Assembly: GCF_003367355.1 (NCBI RefSeq)
Contig: NZ_CP031413.1
Location: forward strand, 2,994,001-3,058,000
DNA: 64,000 nucleotides
From: Lysobacter sp. TY2-98
Lineage (GTDB): Bacteria; Pseudomonadota; Gammaproteobacteria; Xanthomonadales; Xanthomonadaceae
Direction of reading: 5' to 3'
The notes under the pieces were generated by a model. That model was not told the origin of the DNA and made no database searches. It saw only the letters and a list, made by a program, of their open reading frames with translations. How positions within the stretch are numbered: the stretch's first letter is position 1; each line of letters opens with the position of its first letter. The translations under genes and the position numbers were made by a program. Of this stretch, positions 37,666 to 47,073 are shown in pieces.

Positions 37666-39279
37666 TCAGTCGAGTCGTGCGAACAGCGCGCCATGGGCGG
37701 GCAGCTGCAGCGTGCCAGCGTCAACGCGACCTGCGGCAACGCCCGGTGCATCGAGCTTCGTCGCAGCGCCGACGTCGAGCGTGCAGGCGACATCCGCAGC
37801 CGAAAGGTTGAACGCGACGAGCAGGCGCTCGCCCGCGTATTCGCGCACGAACACGAGTATCGGTTCGGGCGTGTCGAGGAAACGGATCGCACCTTCGACC
37901 AGCGGCGCCTGGGTGCGACGCCAGCGCAGGAACGCGCGCACGGCGTTGAGTACCGACGACGGATCGCTGTCCTGCTTCGCCACGCTGCGCGGCGTATGCG
38001 CCGGCGCGACCGGCAGCCACGGCGTGCCGTCGGTGAAGCCGGCGGACGCGCCGCCGTTCCACGGCAGCGGCGTGCGGCATCCGTCGCGGCCCTTGAACGT
38101 CGGCCAGAACGCGATGCCGTAGGGGTCCTGCAACAGCTCGTAGGGCACGTCGGCTTCGGGCAGGCCGAGTTCCTCGCCCTGGTAGAGGCAGACCGAACCG
38201 CGCAGCGAGCACACGAGCGCGACGAGCTGACGCGCGAGCACGTCGTTCGCCTGGCCGTCGCCCCAGCGCGACACCGCCCGCTGCACGTCGTGATTGCTGA
38301 TCGCCCAGCACGGCCAGCCTTCGGTCATACTCGCTTCCAGGCGTTCGACCGTGCCGCGGATGAAGGCGGCGGTGAAGTCGTCGGTGAGCAGCTCGAAGCT
38401 GTAGCCCATGTGCAGGCGGCCGGGGCGCACGTACTCGGCCATCGTCGCGAGCGAGTCTTCGGACGAGATTTCGCCGAGTGCGGCGACGTCGGGATAGCGG
38501 TCCATCAGCGCGCGGATCTCCTCGAGGAAGACGAGGTTTTCCGGCTGCGTGTTGTTGTAGTGGTGGTACTGGAACGCGTACGGGTTGTCGGGCGAAAAGC
38601 CGCGGCCGGTGCGCAGGTGTTCCGGCTTCGGCGGGTTGTCGCGTAGCTGCGCGTCGTGGAAGCAGAAGTTGATCGCGTCGAGGCGGAAGCCGTCGACGCC
38701 GCGATCGAGCCAGAACTTCACGTTTTCCAGCTGCGCCTGCTGCACCGCCGGATTGTGGAAATTGAGGTCGGGCTGTTCGGTCAGGAAGTTGTGCAGGTAG
38801 TACTGGCCGCGGCGTGACTCCCACTGCCATGCGACGCCGCCGAAGATCGACAGCCAGTTGTTGGGCGGCGTGCCGTCGGGCTTCGCGTCGGCCCACACAT
38901 ACCAGTCGGACTTCGCGTTGCTGCGGCTCTGCCGACTCTGCTTGAACCATTCATGTTCAGCCGAGGTGTGACTGAGCACCTGGTCGATCATCACCTTCAG
39001 GCCCAGCGAATGCGCCTTCGCTAGCAGGCGATCGAAGTCCTCGAGCGTGCCGAACATGGGATCGACTTCGCGGTAATCCGCGATGTCGTAGCCGAAGTCG
39101 GCCATCGGCGACTTGAAGAACGGCGAGATCCAGATCGCGTCGACGCCCAGGCTCGCGACGTAGTCGAGCTTCTCGACGATGCCGGGCAGGTCGCCGATGC
39201 CGTCGCCATTGGTATCGAGGAAGCTGCGCGGGTAGATCTGGTAGATCACCGCGCCTCGCCACCAGGTCTTCTTCGTCAT
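37666..39279 (-). CDS. GH13_23 alpha-glucosidase / alpha-glucosyl transfer enzyme (XgtA-like)
   Basis: A 537-residue cytoplasmic (no signal peptide) GH13 enzyme. It begins MTKKTWWRGAVIYQIYPRSF and has calcium-type loop DTNGDGIGDLPG. Catalytic residues are D201 (nucleophile, GFRLDAINF), E270 (acid/base, ALGEISSED) and D331 (SNHDVQR). D201 and E270 coincide with the numbering of the characterised Xanthomonas campestris XgtA, which hydrolyses maltose and transfers glucosyl units. It would turn imported maltose and short maltodextrins into glucose for Glk. ATG 39279 has a GAGGT box. First gene of the operon with pullulanase and GH97, divergent from the MFS carrier. Confidence 0.93.
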   Translation of the reverse strand: MTKKTWWRGAVIYQIYPRSFLDTNGDGIGDLPGIVEKLDYVASLGVDAIWISPFFKSPMADFGYDIADYREVDPMFGTLEDFDRLLAKAHSLGLKVMIDQVLSHTSAEHEWFKQSRQSRSNAKSDWYVWADAKPDGTPPNNWLSIFGGVAWQWESRRGQYYLHNFLTEQPDLNFHNPAVQQAQLENVKFWLDRGVDGFRLDAINFCFHDAQLRDNPPKPEHLRTGRGFSPDNPYAFQYHHYNNTQPENLVFLEEIRALMDRYPDVAALGEISSEDSLATMAEYVRPGRLHMGYSFELLTDDFTAAFIRGTVERLEASMTEGWPCWAISNHDVQRAVSRWGDGQANDVLARQLVALVCSLRGSVCLYQGEELGLPEADVPYELLQDPYGIAFWPTFKGRDGCRTPLPWNGGASAGFTDGTPWLPVAPAHTPRSVAKQDSDPSSVLNAVRAFLRWRRTQAPLVEGAIRFLDTPEPILVFVREYAGERLLVAFNLSAADVACTLDVGAATKLDAPGVAAGRVDAGTLQLPAHGALFARLD

Positions 39280-39402
39280 CGAGACCTCAACAACCCCAGA
39301 TGCATGGACGACCGTCCGGTCGCTGCGCGGCATTCCGCGCATGCCGCGGGAGGATTCCACGCGGGCGGTGGAGGATGACGGCAGTGCGCGGCGCGCCCGT
39401 GT

Positions 39403-39450
39403 TGAATACGTTTGCAGCGGAATTTGTGCAGCCGGGGCGCTGTCTACCAT
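39403..39450 (+). promoter_or_regulatory. promoter module of the MFS transporter gene, with LacI-type operator
   Basis: Operator TGAATACGTTTGCA (39403-39416), then TTTGTGC (39423-39429) and probable -10 TCTACCAT (39443-39450), giving a leader of about 117 bases. Spacing is identical to the module at 28026-28073. The operator also lies upstream of the divergent alpha-glucosidase operon. Confidence 0.62.
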
Positions 39451-39567
39451 GCCGCGCACATCGTCTGCGGGCGATCGGATGCGCGTGATCGATGTTGCAG
39501 CGCACACCGGTTTCTCGCGGACTCCGCGTCACACTCGTCGCACGACTCGACGTTACCCAGGGCATTC

Positions 39568-41070
39568 ATGAATCCCAACACGCAGTCCAAGCCGCGGCTC
39601 TCGTTCTGGCAGATCTGGAACATGTGCTTCGGCTTCCTCGGCATCCAGTTCGGTTTCGCACTGCAGAACGCCAACGTCAGCCGCATCTTCCAGACGCTCG
39701 GCGCGAACATGGACGACCTGCCGGTGTTGTGGATCGCCGCGCCGCTCACCGGCCTGATCGTGCAGCCCATCGTCGGTCACTTCTCCGATCGCACGTGGAC
39801 GAGGCTGGGGCGTCGCCGTCCGTACTTCCTTGTTGGCGCGCTGCTCGCCACCGTCGCGCTGCTCGCGATGCCGAACTCGCCGAGCCTGTGGATCGCCGCC
39901 GGCCTGCTGTGGATGCTCGACGCATCGATCAACATTTCGATGGAACCGTTCCGTGCCTTCGTCGGCGACCAGTTGCCGGTGGAGCAGCGCGCGACGGGCT
40001 ATTCGATGCAGAGCTTCTTCATCGGCGTGGGTTCGGTGGTCGCCAGCCTGCTGCCGTACGTGCTCGCGCACTTCGGCGTCGCCAATACAGCGGATGCGGG
40101 CCTGGTGCCGGATACGGTGCGCTGGTCGTTCTACGCTGGCGGCGTCGTGCTGGTTGCGGCGATCGCGTGGACGATCATCAGCACGAAGGAATATCCGCCG
40201 GAAACGCTGCAGGCCTGGGACGAGGCGCCTGTCATCGCGCCGCGCCCGCGCGATGCGAAGCGCATGGGGACGGCGGCATTCGTCTGGCTTTCGGTCGGTG
40301 TTGCACTCCTCGCGCTGGTCTACCTGCGCGGGCTCGACAAGCAGCTCTACATCCTCGGCGGTCTCGTCGCGGCCTACGGCATCGCCTTGCTGCTGCGCGG
40401 CGGTTCCGTGATTGGCGGCGCCTTCGCCGAAATCATGGATGACCTGTACGACATGCCGTCGACGATGCGCCAGCTCGCCGTCGTGCAGTTCTTCTCGTGG
40501 TTCGCGCTGTTTGCGATGTGGATCTACACCACGCCGGCCGTCGCCGACCTGCACTTCCACAGCACCGACACCACGTCCGCCGCATACAACGAAGGTGCGA
40601 ATTGGGTCGGCGTGCTGTTCGCCGCCTACAACGGGTTCGCGGCGATCGCAGCGGTCGTCATTCCGAAGATGGTTGCCCGCTGGGGGCTGCGCACGAGCCA
40701 CCTGATCAATGCCGTGCTCGGCGGACTCGGGCTGGTGTCGATCATGTTCATCCGTGATCCGCACTGGCTGCTGCTGTCGATGGTCGGCGTGGGCTTCGCC
40801 TGGGCGTCGATCCTGTCGCTGCCGTACGCGCTGCTGTCCGACAGTGTGCCGGCGAAGAAGATGGGCGTGTACATGGGCATCTTCAATTTCTTCATCGTGA
40901 TCCCGCAACTCGTCGCGGCGAGCCTGCTCGGCTTCCTGCTGAAAACGATCTTCGGCGGCCATCCGATTTACGCACTCGTGATCGGCGGCATCTCGATGGT
41001 GGTCGCGGGCCTCTGCGTGCTGCGCGTACGCGAACCGCAGGGCCACGCCCGCCTGGCGGCCGCACCGTGA
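39568..41070 (+). CDS. MFS maltose/sugar transporter (SLC45-like)
   Basis: A 500-residue major facilitator with 12 predicted helices. It begins MNPNTQSKPRLSFWQIWNMC and carries the SLC45/GPH-like signatures QNANVSRIFQTLGA, PIVGHFSDRTWTRLGRRRPY (the loop 2-3 motif) and SMEPFRAFVGDQLP. Related Caulobacter and Xanthomonas carriers import maltose or sucrose with protons. It lies divergent from the XgtA-like gene and overlaps the following GH13 gene by four bases, so carrier and enzyme are coupled. Maltose/maltodextrin is the probable substrate; sucrose cannot be excluded by sequence alone. Confidence 0.9.
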   Translation: MNPNTQSKPRLSFWQIWNMCFGFLGIQFGFALQNANVSRIFQTLGANMDDLPVLWIAAPLTGLIVQPIVGHFSDRTWTRLGRRRPYFLVGALLATVALLAMPNSPSLWIAAGLLWMLDASINISMEPFRAFVGDQLPVEQRATGYSMQSFFIGVGSVVASLLPYVLAHFGVANTADAGLVPDTVRWSFYAGGVVLVAAIAWTIISTKEYPPETLQAWDEAPVIAPRPRDAKRMGTAAFVWLSVGVALLALVYLRGLDKQLYILGGLVAAYGIALLLRGGSVIGGAFAEIMDDLYDMPSTMRQLAVVQFFSWFALFAMWIYTTPAVADLHFHSTDTTSAAYNEGANWVGVLFAAYNGFAAIAAVVIPKMVARWGLRTSHLINAVLGGLGLVSIMFIRDPHWLLLSMVGVGFAWASILSLPYALLSDSVPAKKMGVYMGIFNFFIVIPQLVAASLLGFLLKTIFGGHPIYALVIGGISMVVAGLCVLRVREPQGHARLAAAP

Positions 41071-42749
41071 GGCGCGCGCTTCTCGCCCTTGCGCTCGCGT
41101 TCGCGCTGCCGAGCGTGCATGCGGACGAGGCGTCGGTGTCGGCGCGGCAGTTCGTCGGCACCACCAAGCCGTTCGCGAGCGATGCCATCTACTTCCTGAT
41201 GACGGACCGCTTCGTCAACGGCGATCCGTCCAACGATCACCGTGAGCAGGGCGGCAAGCTGCTGCACACATTCGATCGGCCGACACCCGGCGCACCCAAA
41301 GGCCATAGCGACAACATCGGTTACATGGGCGGTGATTTCAAAGGCGTGTTGAACAACGCCGACTACATCCGCGACATGGGCTTCGGTGCGGTGTGGATCA
41401 CGCCCATCGTCGATCAGCCCGACGAAGCATTCACAGGCGGCGACCCGGTGAAGTGGGGCGGCATGTGGACCGATCGTGGCAAGACCGGCTATCACGGGTA
41501 CTGGGGCGACAACTTCTGGGTGCTCGACGAGCATCTGCCGAGCAAGGACCTCGATTTCCGCGGCCTGACGTCCGGGCTGAAGCAGCATGGTTTGAAGACG
41601 GTGCTCGACATCGTCTGCAACCACGGCTCGCCGGCGTACACGATGCCGAAGGACCAGCCGAAGTACGGAAAGATCTACGGCCCGCATGGCGAACTCCTCG
41701 CCGATCACCAGAACCTGCCGCCGGCCAAGCTCGATCCGAAGAACGACCCGCTGCACCGCTGGTACAACACGTCGGGCGGGCTCGCCCAGCTGTCGGATCT
41801 CAACGAGAATGAGCCCGCGGTGCTCGACTACTTCGTGGGCGCGTACTCGCAGTGGATCGACCAGGGCGCCGACGCGTTCCGCATCGACACCATCGGCTGG
41901 ATGCCGAATTCGTTCTGGCACGCATTCAGCGCACGCATCCGCGCGAAGCGACCGGGCTTCTTCATGTTCGGCGAAGCATTCGACCATGACGCCGCGACGA
42001 TCGCGCAACACACGCTGCCGCGAAATGCCGACGTCAGTATGCTCGACTTCCCGCTGAAGGAGCGGCTGGTCGAAGCGTTCGGTACGCAGCAGAAGGGCTA
42101 CGAGCGCGTGGCCGAACGTCTCTATTTGACCGATGGCCCGTACACGAACCCGTACGAGCTGATGACGTTCTACGACAACCACGACATGGCGCGCCTCGAC
42201 GCGTCGGACTCGGGCTTCATCGACGCGCACAACTTCCTGTTCACCGCGCGCGGCATCCCGGTCATCTACTACGGCTCCGAGGTCGGCTTCGAACGCGGGA
42301 CCGCCGAGCACACCGGCAACCGCAATTACTTCGGCCAGCAACGCATCGAAGAGGCGAAGAAGAATCCGATTCACGACGCGCTGCGTCGAATTGCGAAAGT
42401 GCGCGCGGCCACGCCGGCGTTGCAGCGCGGCCTGCAACTCAACCTCGAGTTCAAGGGCGACCACGCGGCGTTCTATCGCGTGGTCCAGACCGGTGACGCG
42501 CAACAGACCGCGCTCGTGCTGCTCAACAAGGGCAACGCGCCAACGCAGTTCCACGTCGACCGCTGGATGCAGGCGGGCACGTGGCGTGCGCAGCTTGCGG
42601 GTACTTCGACGCAGATCGCTCGCGGCGGCGCGCTCGACGCGACGGTCCCGGCGCACGGCGTCGAGGTCTACGTGCTCGATGGCGCGATCACGAACGATGA
42701 ACTGCGCACGGCCCTGCAGGACGCGGAGCGCCGCAAGACGCGGCAGTGA
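41067..42749 (+). CDS. periplasmic GH13 alpha-amylase (cyclodextrinase/CGTase-related)
   Basis: A 560-residue secreted enzyme starting at a GTG overlapping the MFS stop, with signal peptide ([19 protein letters not shown]). The GH13 barrel shows YFLMTDRFVNGDPSND, VCNHGSPAY (region I), nucleophile D274 in DAFRIDTIG, acid/base E303 in FGEAFDHD and D373 in YDNHDMARL. NDPLHRWYNTSGG and the sequence around region I resemble CGTase-like alpha-amylases, but the extra C-terminal D and E domains of CGTases are absent. Expected to degrade maltodextrins or cyclodextrins in the periplasm for the co-transcribed carrier. Confidence 0.88.
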   Translation: MRRALLALALAFALPSVHADEASVSARQFVGTTKPFASDAIYFLMTDRFVNGDPSNDHREQGGKLLHTFDRPTPGAPKGHSDNIGYMGGDFKGVLNNADYIRDMGFGAVWITPIVDQPDEAFTGGDPVKWGGMWTDRGKTGYHGYWGDNFWVLDEHLPSKDLDFRGLTSGLKQHGLKTVLDIVCNHGSPAYTMPKDQPKYGKIYGPHGELLADHQNLPPAKLDPKNDPLHRWYNTSGGLAQLSDLNENEPAVLDYFVGAYSQWIDQGADAFRIDTIGWMPNSFWHAFSARIRAKRPGFFMFGEAFDHDAATIAQHTLPRNADVSMLDFPLKERLVEAFGTQQKGYERVAERLYLTDGPYTNPYELMTFYDNHDMARLDASDSGFIDAHNFLFTARGIPVIYYGSEVGFERGTAEHTGNRNYFGQQRIEEAKKNPIHDALRRIAKVRAATPALQRGLQLNLEFKGDHAAFYRVVQTGDAQQTALVLLNKGNAPTQFHVDRWMQAGTWRAQLAGTSTQIARGGALDATVPAHGVEVYVLDGAITNDELRTALQDAERRKTRQ

Positions 42750-42761
42750 TCGGCGTCGCGC

Positions 42762-43796
42762 TCAGCCGAGCGTGAACGAGGATTTGCGGACCACCAGCGA
42801 CGCCGGCAGCATCGCGCTCTCGGCGTGCTCGTCGCGCACCAGCTGCATCAGCGTCGCCACCAGCAGCTGGCCGGCCTTCGTCGTGTCCTGCATCACCGTC
42901 GTCAACGGCGGCGTGGTGAAGCGCGCCATCGGGATGTCGTCGAAACCGACCACCGAGACGTCGTGCGGAATGCGGATCCCGGCCTCGTGCAGCGCGCGCA
43001 TGGCGCCGATGGCGATGAGGTCGCTGGCCCCGAAGATCGCGTCGAACGGGCGGCCGCGCGCGAGCAGCTGGGTCGCGGCGATGTAGCCGGCTTCCTCGCT
43101 GGTCTCGGCGTCGACCTGCAGAGCCGGATCGAGTCTCAGGCCGGCGGCCTCGAGCGCGGCGGCGCAGCCGCGGTAGCGGTCGAGGAATTCCGGGTAATGC
43201 GAGGACGCGTGGCCCAGGAAGGCGACGGTGCGCCGGCCGCAGGCGACCAGGTGCTGCCCGGCGAGCTTGCCGCCGTGGACGTTGTCGCAGCCGATCGACA
43301 CGCCGGGCTGGTCGGCGTCGACCGCGCCCCAGCGAACGAAGTGGGTGCCGCGCTCGACCAGCGCCGACAACTTGTCGCGGTAGAGCTCGTAGTCGCCGTA
43401 GCCGAGCAGGATCAGCCCGTCGGCCTTCATCGAGTCCTCGTAGTCCGAGTGCCAGTCGTCCGACAGCTGCTGGAACGAGACCAGCAGGTCCTGCCCGTGG
43501 CGGGCGCAGGCGCGGGTGATCGAGCCCAGCATCGACAGGAAGAACGGGTTGATGTGCGACTCGTCGGGGGTCGGGTCCTCGAACAGCAGCAGGGCGAGGG
43601 TGCCGGACTTCTGGGTCCGCAGGCTCGAGGCCCGGCGGTCCACCTTGTAATTGAGCTCCCGGGCGACCGCCTCGACCCGCTTGCGGGTCTCCTCGTTCAC
43701 CAGCGGGCTGCCGCGGAGCACGCGGGAGACGGTCGCCTGGGACACGCCGGCCCGGTAGGCGATGTCGAACGAGGTCGGCTTGGTTCGCTTGGTCAT
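42762..43796 (-). CDS. LacI-family transcriptional regulator, probable maltodextrin regulator
   Basis: A 344-residue LacI/GalR regulator: N-terminal helix-turn-helix (FDIAYRAGVSQATVSRVLRG) with hinge helix (RRASSLRTQKSGTLALLL), then a periplasmic-binding-protein-like effector domain (FDAIFGASDLIAIGAMRAL, VSVVGFDDIPMARFTTPPLTTV). Convergent with the GH13 operon with a 12-base gap. It is the only LacI protein in the window and LacI-type sites lie in front of the receptor/amylase, MFS/alpha-glucosidase and zwf units, so it is the natural candidate to bind them. The inducer (maltose, glucose or a phosphorylated sugar) is not deducible. A weak partial site sits near 43917 in its own upstream region. 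Confidence 0.92.
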   Translation of the reverse strand: MTKRTKPTSFDIAYRAGVSQATVSRVLRGSPLVNEETRKRVEAVARELNYKVDRRASSLRTQKSGTLALLLFEDPTPDESHINPFFLSMLGSITRACARHGQDLLVSFQQLSDDWHSDYEDSMKADGLILLGYGDYELYRDKLSALVERGTHFVRWGAVDADQPGVSIGCDNVHGGKLAGQHLVACGRRTVAFLGHASSHYPEFLDRYRGCAAALEAAGLRLDPALQVDAETSEEAGYIAATQLLARGRPFDAIFGASDLIAIGAMRALHEAGIRIPHDVSVVGFDDIPMARFTTPPLTTVMQDTTKAGQLLVATLMQLVRDEHAESAMLPASLVVRKSSFTLG

Positions 43797-43975
43797 GCCG
43801 GCGGGAGTGTAGCTGTGGGCCGCCGTCCACCGGCGACCCTGCCATCGGTCAGGGCTGGAAAAGCGGCCTTGGGGTCCACATGACGGGAGTTGAGTCCCAT
43901 ACCGCCGGTTTTACGCGACGCAAACGAATCGATCGTCAGACTTCCGCCTCCGTCGTCCCACGAATGCAACGGTCC

Positions 43976-44003
43976 GGAACTTCCAGACCCTTTAGCAGTC
44001 GAA
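43976..44003 (+). promoter_or_regulatory. sigma-E (RpoE)-type promoter of rpoH
   Basis: GGAACTT (43976-43982), 16 bases, then TCGAA (43999-44003): the spacing and -35 are those of RpoE promoters. It lies 26 bases before the rpoH ATG. E. coli rpoH also has an RpoE-dependent promoter. Confidence 0.65.
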
Positions 44004-44018
44004 TACCCCGACTGCTAA
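43992..44018. repeat. perfect 10-bp inverted repeat in the rpoH leader
   Basis: TTAGCAGTCG (43992-44001) and its complement (44009-44018) separated by seven bases, overlapping the -10 element and ending ten bases before the ATG. Could be an operator or an mRNA hairpin. Confidence 0.75.
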
Positions 44019-44028
44019 CCTAGAGCCT

Positions 44029-44916
<888 letters not shown>

Positions 44917-44940
44917 GCGACGTCATTCGATGTTCTCGTG

Positions 44941-44970
44941 AACGGCCCGGGAAACCGGGCCGTTTGCTTT
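44941..44970. terminator. intrinsic terminator between convergent rpoH and effector genes
   Basis: A perfect 10-bp stem (AACGGCCCGG with 44955-44964) closed by a GAAA tetraloop, followed by TTGCTTTT. Situated 24 bases after rpoH and 18 bases before the effector stop on the other strand. Confidence 0.9.
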
Positions 44971-44987
44971 TGCGTCGTGCGATCCCG

Positions 44988-46331
44988 TCAGTGCGACAGT
45001 GACGGGGCGGGTGCTGTATGCACCTGAGTGAACTGCGGATCCTGGCGCTGCGCCTGAACGTTCACCGCGACCTCGTGCAGCTGGCGACTGCTCTCGGCGA
45101 TCGACTGCGTCGACGCCTGCCGCGCACTGATGGCATCCGTCGCGCGGTTGAGACCCGGCTCGTCACGCACCGGGCTGACCTGCACGCCGCGAACGAGCGT
45201 TCCGCTGGTGTTGAACTCGACGCGATCGATGCGGCTGAGGCCGTCGCGAACGAGTTCGGCGGCGAGCGCGGCGGCAATGCGTTCGCTATGCGGGCCGGAG
45301 TGGATGCCGCGCGCGTGCTCTGCTTCACGGACCTTTTCGAGCGTGTTCTCGAAAAGCGCGTGGTTCGGATTCGGCGGTGACGTGACGAGCGCTGCCTCGG
45401 CAGCGTGGAGCGCCGCTTGTGTCCGCGTTCCAAAAGTACCGTGCTTGTCGTCGATGTGGTGGTCGCGCTGGAAGGCTTGCAGCGCTTCGCGGGTGTGCAC
45501 TCCCAAGTGGCCGTCTGCAGCGATGTGCCGGCCATGCGCGTCGCGATAGCCAAGACGGTCCAGCGCAAGCTGCATGGCGTGCACCGATGCCTCGCGCTCG
45601 CCAGCGGTCGACGCTTGATGCACCGCCTGCGGCCGATGTGCGGCCGGATGTGCCTGATGCGCGTTTGGCGACGGGGCCTGCGGCGCAGGCGGCTGTGCCC
45701 CCTGCGCATGTGCACCATGTCCGAGGTGCTCCGCCCACGCACGTGCCGCACCACGACGGGCGTCGAGGCCGTTCGCGCCGCCATTGATGTCCCGGGTCGC
45801 GAGGTCGACGTCAAACTGGTGCCCGTTCGGGCGGACACGATCGTTCCAGTACGTGATCGCGATGCGCGCGGCGATGTCGCGGTCGGCCGCGAGCTCCGGA
45901 TGACCGACCAGGTCAACCCCGAGGCGTCGACCCATCGACTCGTAGTGATCACGGCCGGTGAGCTGCACGTAGCCGCGCCCTCGGAACCGCCACCCATCGT
46001 CCGGCTCGATATTGCCGAGATTCCGTGCGCCCCACGTGCCGCCGTAAACGGCATTCGCAATCGCGCGATCGCCGCCCTGCGTGATCGCGCGCGCTTCGTC
46101 GATGGTCGTCAGCCCGTTACGGCCGTCATGCCAATGCCCTTTGCGATCCCTGTGCGGCCCGAAAACTTCGAGGAGCCGCTCAGCCGAATAGTGCGTACTT
46201 TCTTCCATCCGGTGGAAACCGCCGCATTCCACCTGCATCTGGCCCATGAAGTTGGCCAGTTCGCGCGGGTCGGTGATGCCTGCAAGGCGTGCCTTTTCCA
46301 GCAGGAACTCAGCGTTGGGGTTGGAGTGCAT
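44988..46331 (-). CDS. type IV secretion killing effector: GH19 lysozyme, peptidoglycan-binding domain, XVIPCD
   Basis: A 447-residue protein in three parts. Residues about 10-215 are a GH19 chitinase/lysozyme fold: catalytic Glu E35 in QMQVECGGF and E43/E44 in RMEES, plus WRFRGRGYVQLTGRDHY. Residues about 250-315 form a peptidoglycan-binding domain (MQLALDRLGYRDAHG ... REALQAFQRDH). Residues about 320-430 match the XVIPCD, the C-terminal domain that docks effectors onto VirD4 in the Xanthomonadales antibacterial T4SS (ALFENTLEKVREAEHARG, HSERIAAALAAELVRDGLSRID). No signal peptide, as expected for T4SS cargo. It lies 26 bases after its putative immunity gene. X-Tfe XAC2609 of X. citri has the same domain order. 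Confidence 0.88.
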   Translation of the reverse strand: MHSNPNAEFLLEKARLAGITDPRELANFMGQMQVECGGFHRMEESTHYSAERLLEVFGPHRDRKGHWHDGRNGLTTIDEARAITQGGDRAIANAVYGGTWGARNLGNIEPDDGWRFRGRGYVQLTGRDHYESMGRRLGVDLVGHPELAADRDIAARIAITYWNDRVRPNGHQFDVDLATRDINGGANGLDARRGAARAWAEHLGHGAHAQGAQPPAPQAPSPNAHQAHPAAHRPQAVHQASTAGEREASVHAMQLALDRLGYRDAHGRHIAADGHLGVHTREALQAFQRDHHIDDKHGTFGTRTQAALHAAEAALVTSPPNPNHALFENTLEKVREAEHARGIHSGPHSERIAAALAAELVRDGLSRIDRVEFNTSGTLVRGVQVSPVRDEPGLNRATDAISARQASTQSIAESSRQLHEVAVNVQAQRQDPQFTQVHTAPAPSLSH

Positions 46332-46357
46332 ATCGAATCCTTTCGATGCTTTGGGGT

Positions 46358-46981
46358 TTAGAGCGATGCCTTCTGGACCTTCGCGTCCGTCGGCCACTGG
46401 CGCGTTGCACGCAGTATGTCGAGCGATTCGGTTTCCCGGAGGCTGTCTGGCGCGCATTGCAGATCGGCGATCTTTCCGCCGTCCGCGTTCAAGATCGCTA
46501 TGCCGGAGCGCGCGAGGTCATCGCGGCCCGCCACGGAATACAGAGCGTAGGTCGTTCCTTCCCGCTGGAAGGAGTACGCATACCCGCCGGTGTCGCCCGC
46601 GAACATCAAGGGCGTTCGGGAGAACGTCGGTGTGTCGCCCGCGCTGCTGACCTGTTCCAGTTCGACATTGGACGGCGTTCCGAACCGGTAGCGCGTTGTT
46701 GCGGCGGTCTTCGCGGTCGAGCAAAGGCTCACCGACTTGCCGGACGCCGCGATCGTGCAGCCGAACAGAAGTTCCTCGTCGCTCGCGCAGGCCAACACAT
46801 CGCCCGCCTTGCTCGCGGTGGGGTGGTCGACGGGCGTGCTGGACGGAGCGGGCGGCTCGCCTGCTGCGCGTGCCGACGGCGCTGGTGGCGTGGCGTCGCC
46901 TTGAGGCGTCGACGTCGGGCTGCAGGCACTCAGCGCTATAGAAACGCAGGCCACACTTAGTGGCCGGAAGAATCGATCCAT
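46358..46981 (-). CDS. lipoprotein, probable cognate immunity protein of the T4SS effector
   Basis: A 207-residue lipoprotein with lipobox L17-S-A-C20 and Ser after the Cys, so outer-membrane sorting is likely. A Pro/Ala-rich linker of about 35 residues precedes a compact beta-rich domain with four cysteines (LACASDEELLFGCTIAASG, VSLCST, ADLQCAPDS) that could form disulfides. Position immediately upstream of a T4SS peptidoglycan hydrolase, on the same strand, is the standard layout for immunity lipoproteins that protect the producer's periplasm. ATG 46981 has an AGGAACC box six bases upstream. I do not recognise the domain family, and the immunity role is inferred from position and localisation. 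Confidence 0.75.
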   Translation of the reverse strand: MDRFFRPLSVACVSIALSACSPTSTPQGDATPPAPSARAAGEPPAPSSTPVDHPTASKAGDVLACASDEELLFGCTIAASGKSVSLCSTAKTAATTRYRFGTPSNVELEQVSSAGDTPTFSRTPLMFAGDTGGYAYSFQREGTTYALYSVAGRDDLARSGIAILNADGGKIADLQCAPDSLRETESLDILRATRQWPTDAKVQKASL

Positions 46982-47073
46982 GACGGTTCCTGTGAAGTCC
47001 ATTACGGGATGACATGCATTTAACGACGATGCCAGCGCCTTGATCGCTGCACCGGTATACGGCCCTGCTTGGG

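Noticed and set aside
16000..43800. Recently acquired genomic island between ftsEX and rpoH
   Set aside because: No integrase, tRNA, flanking repeat or visible shift in base or codon use; all functions are native to the family.
43916..43931. A third LacI-type operator in front of the LacI gene (ACGCAAACGAATCGA)
   Set aside because: Only one half-site matches; the other half departs from the palindrome, so autoregulation is not supported.
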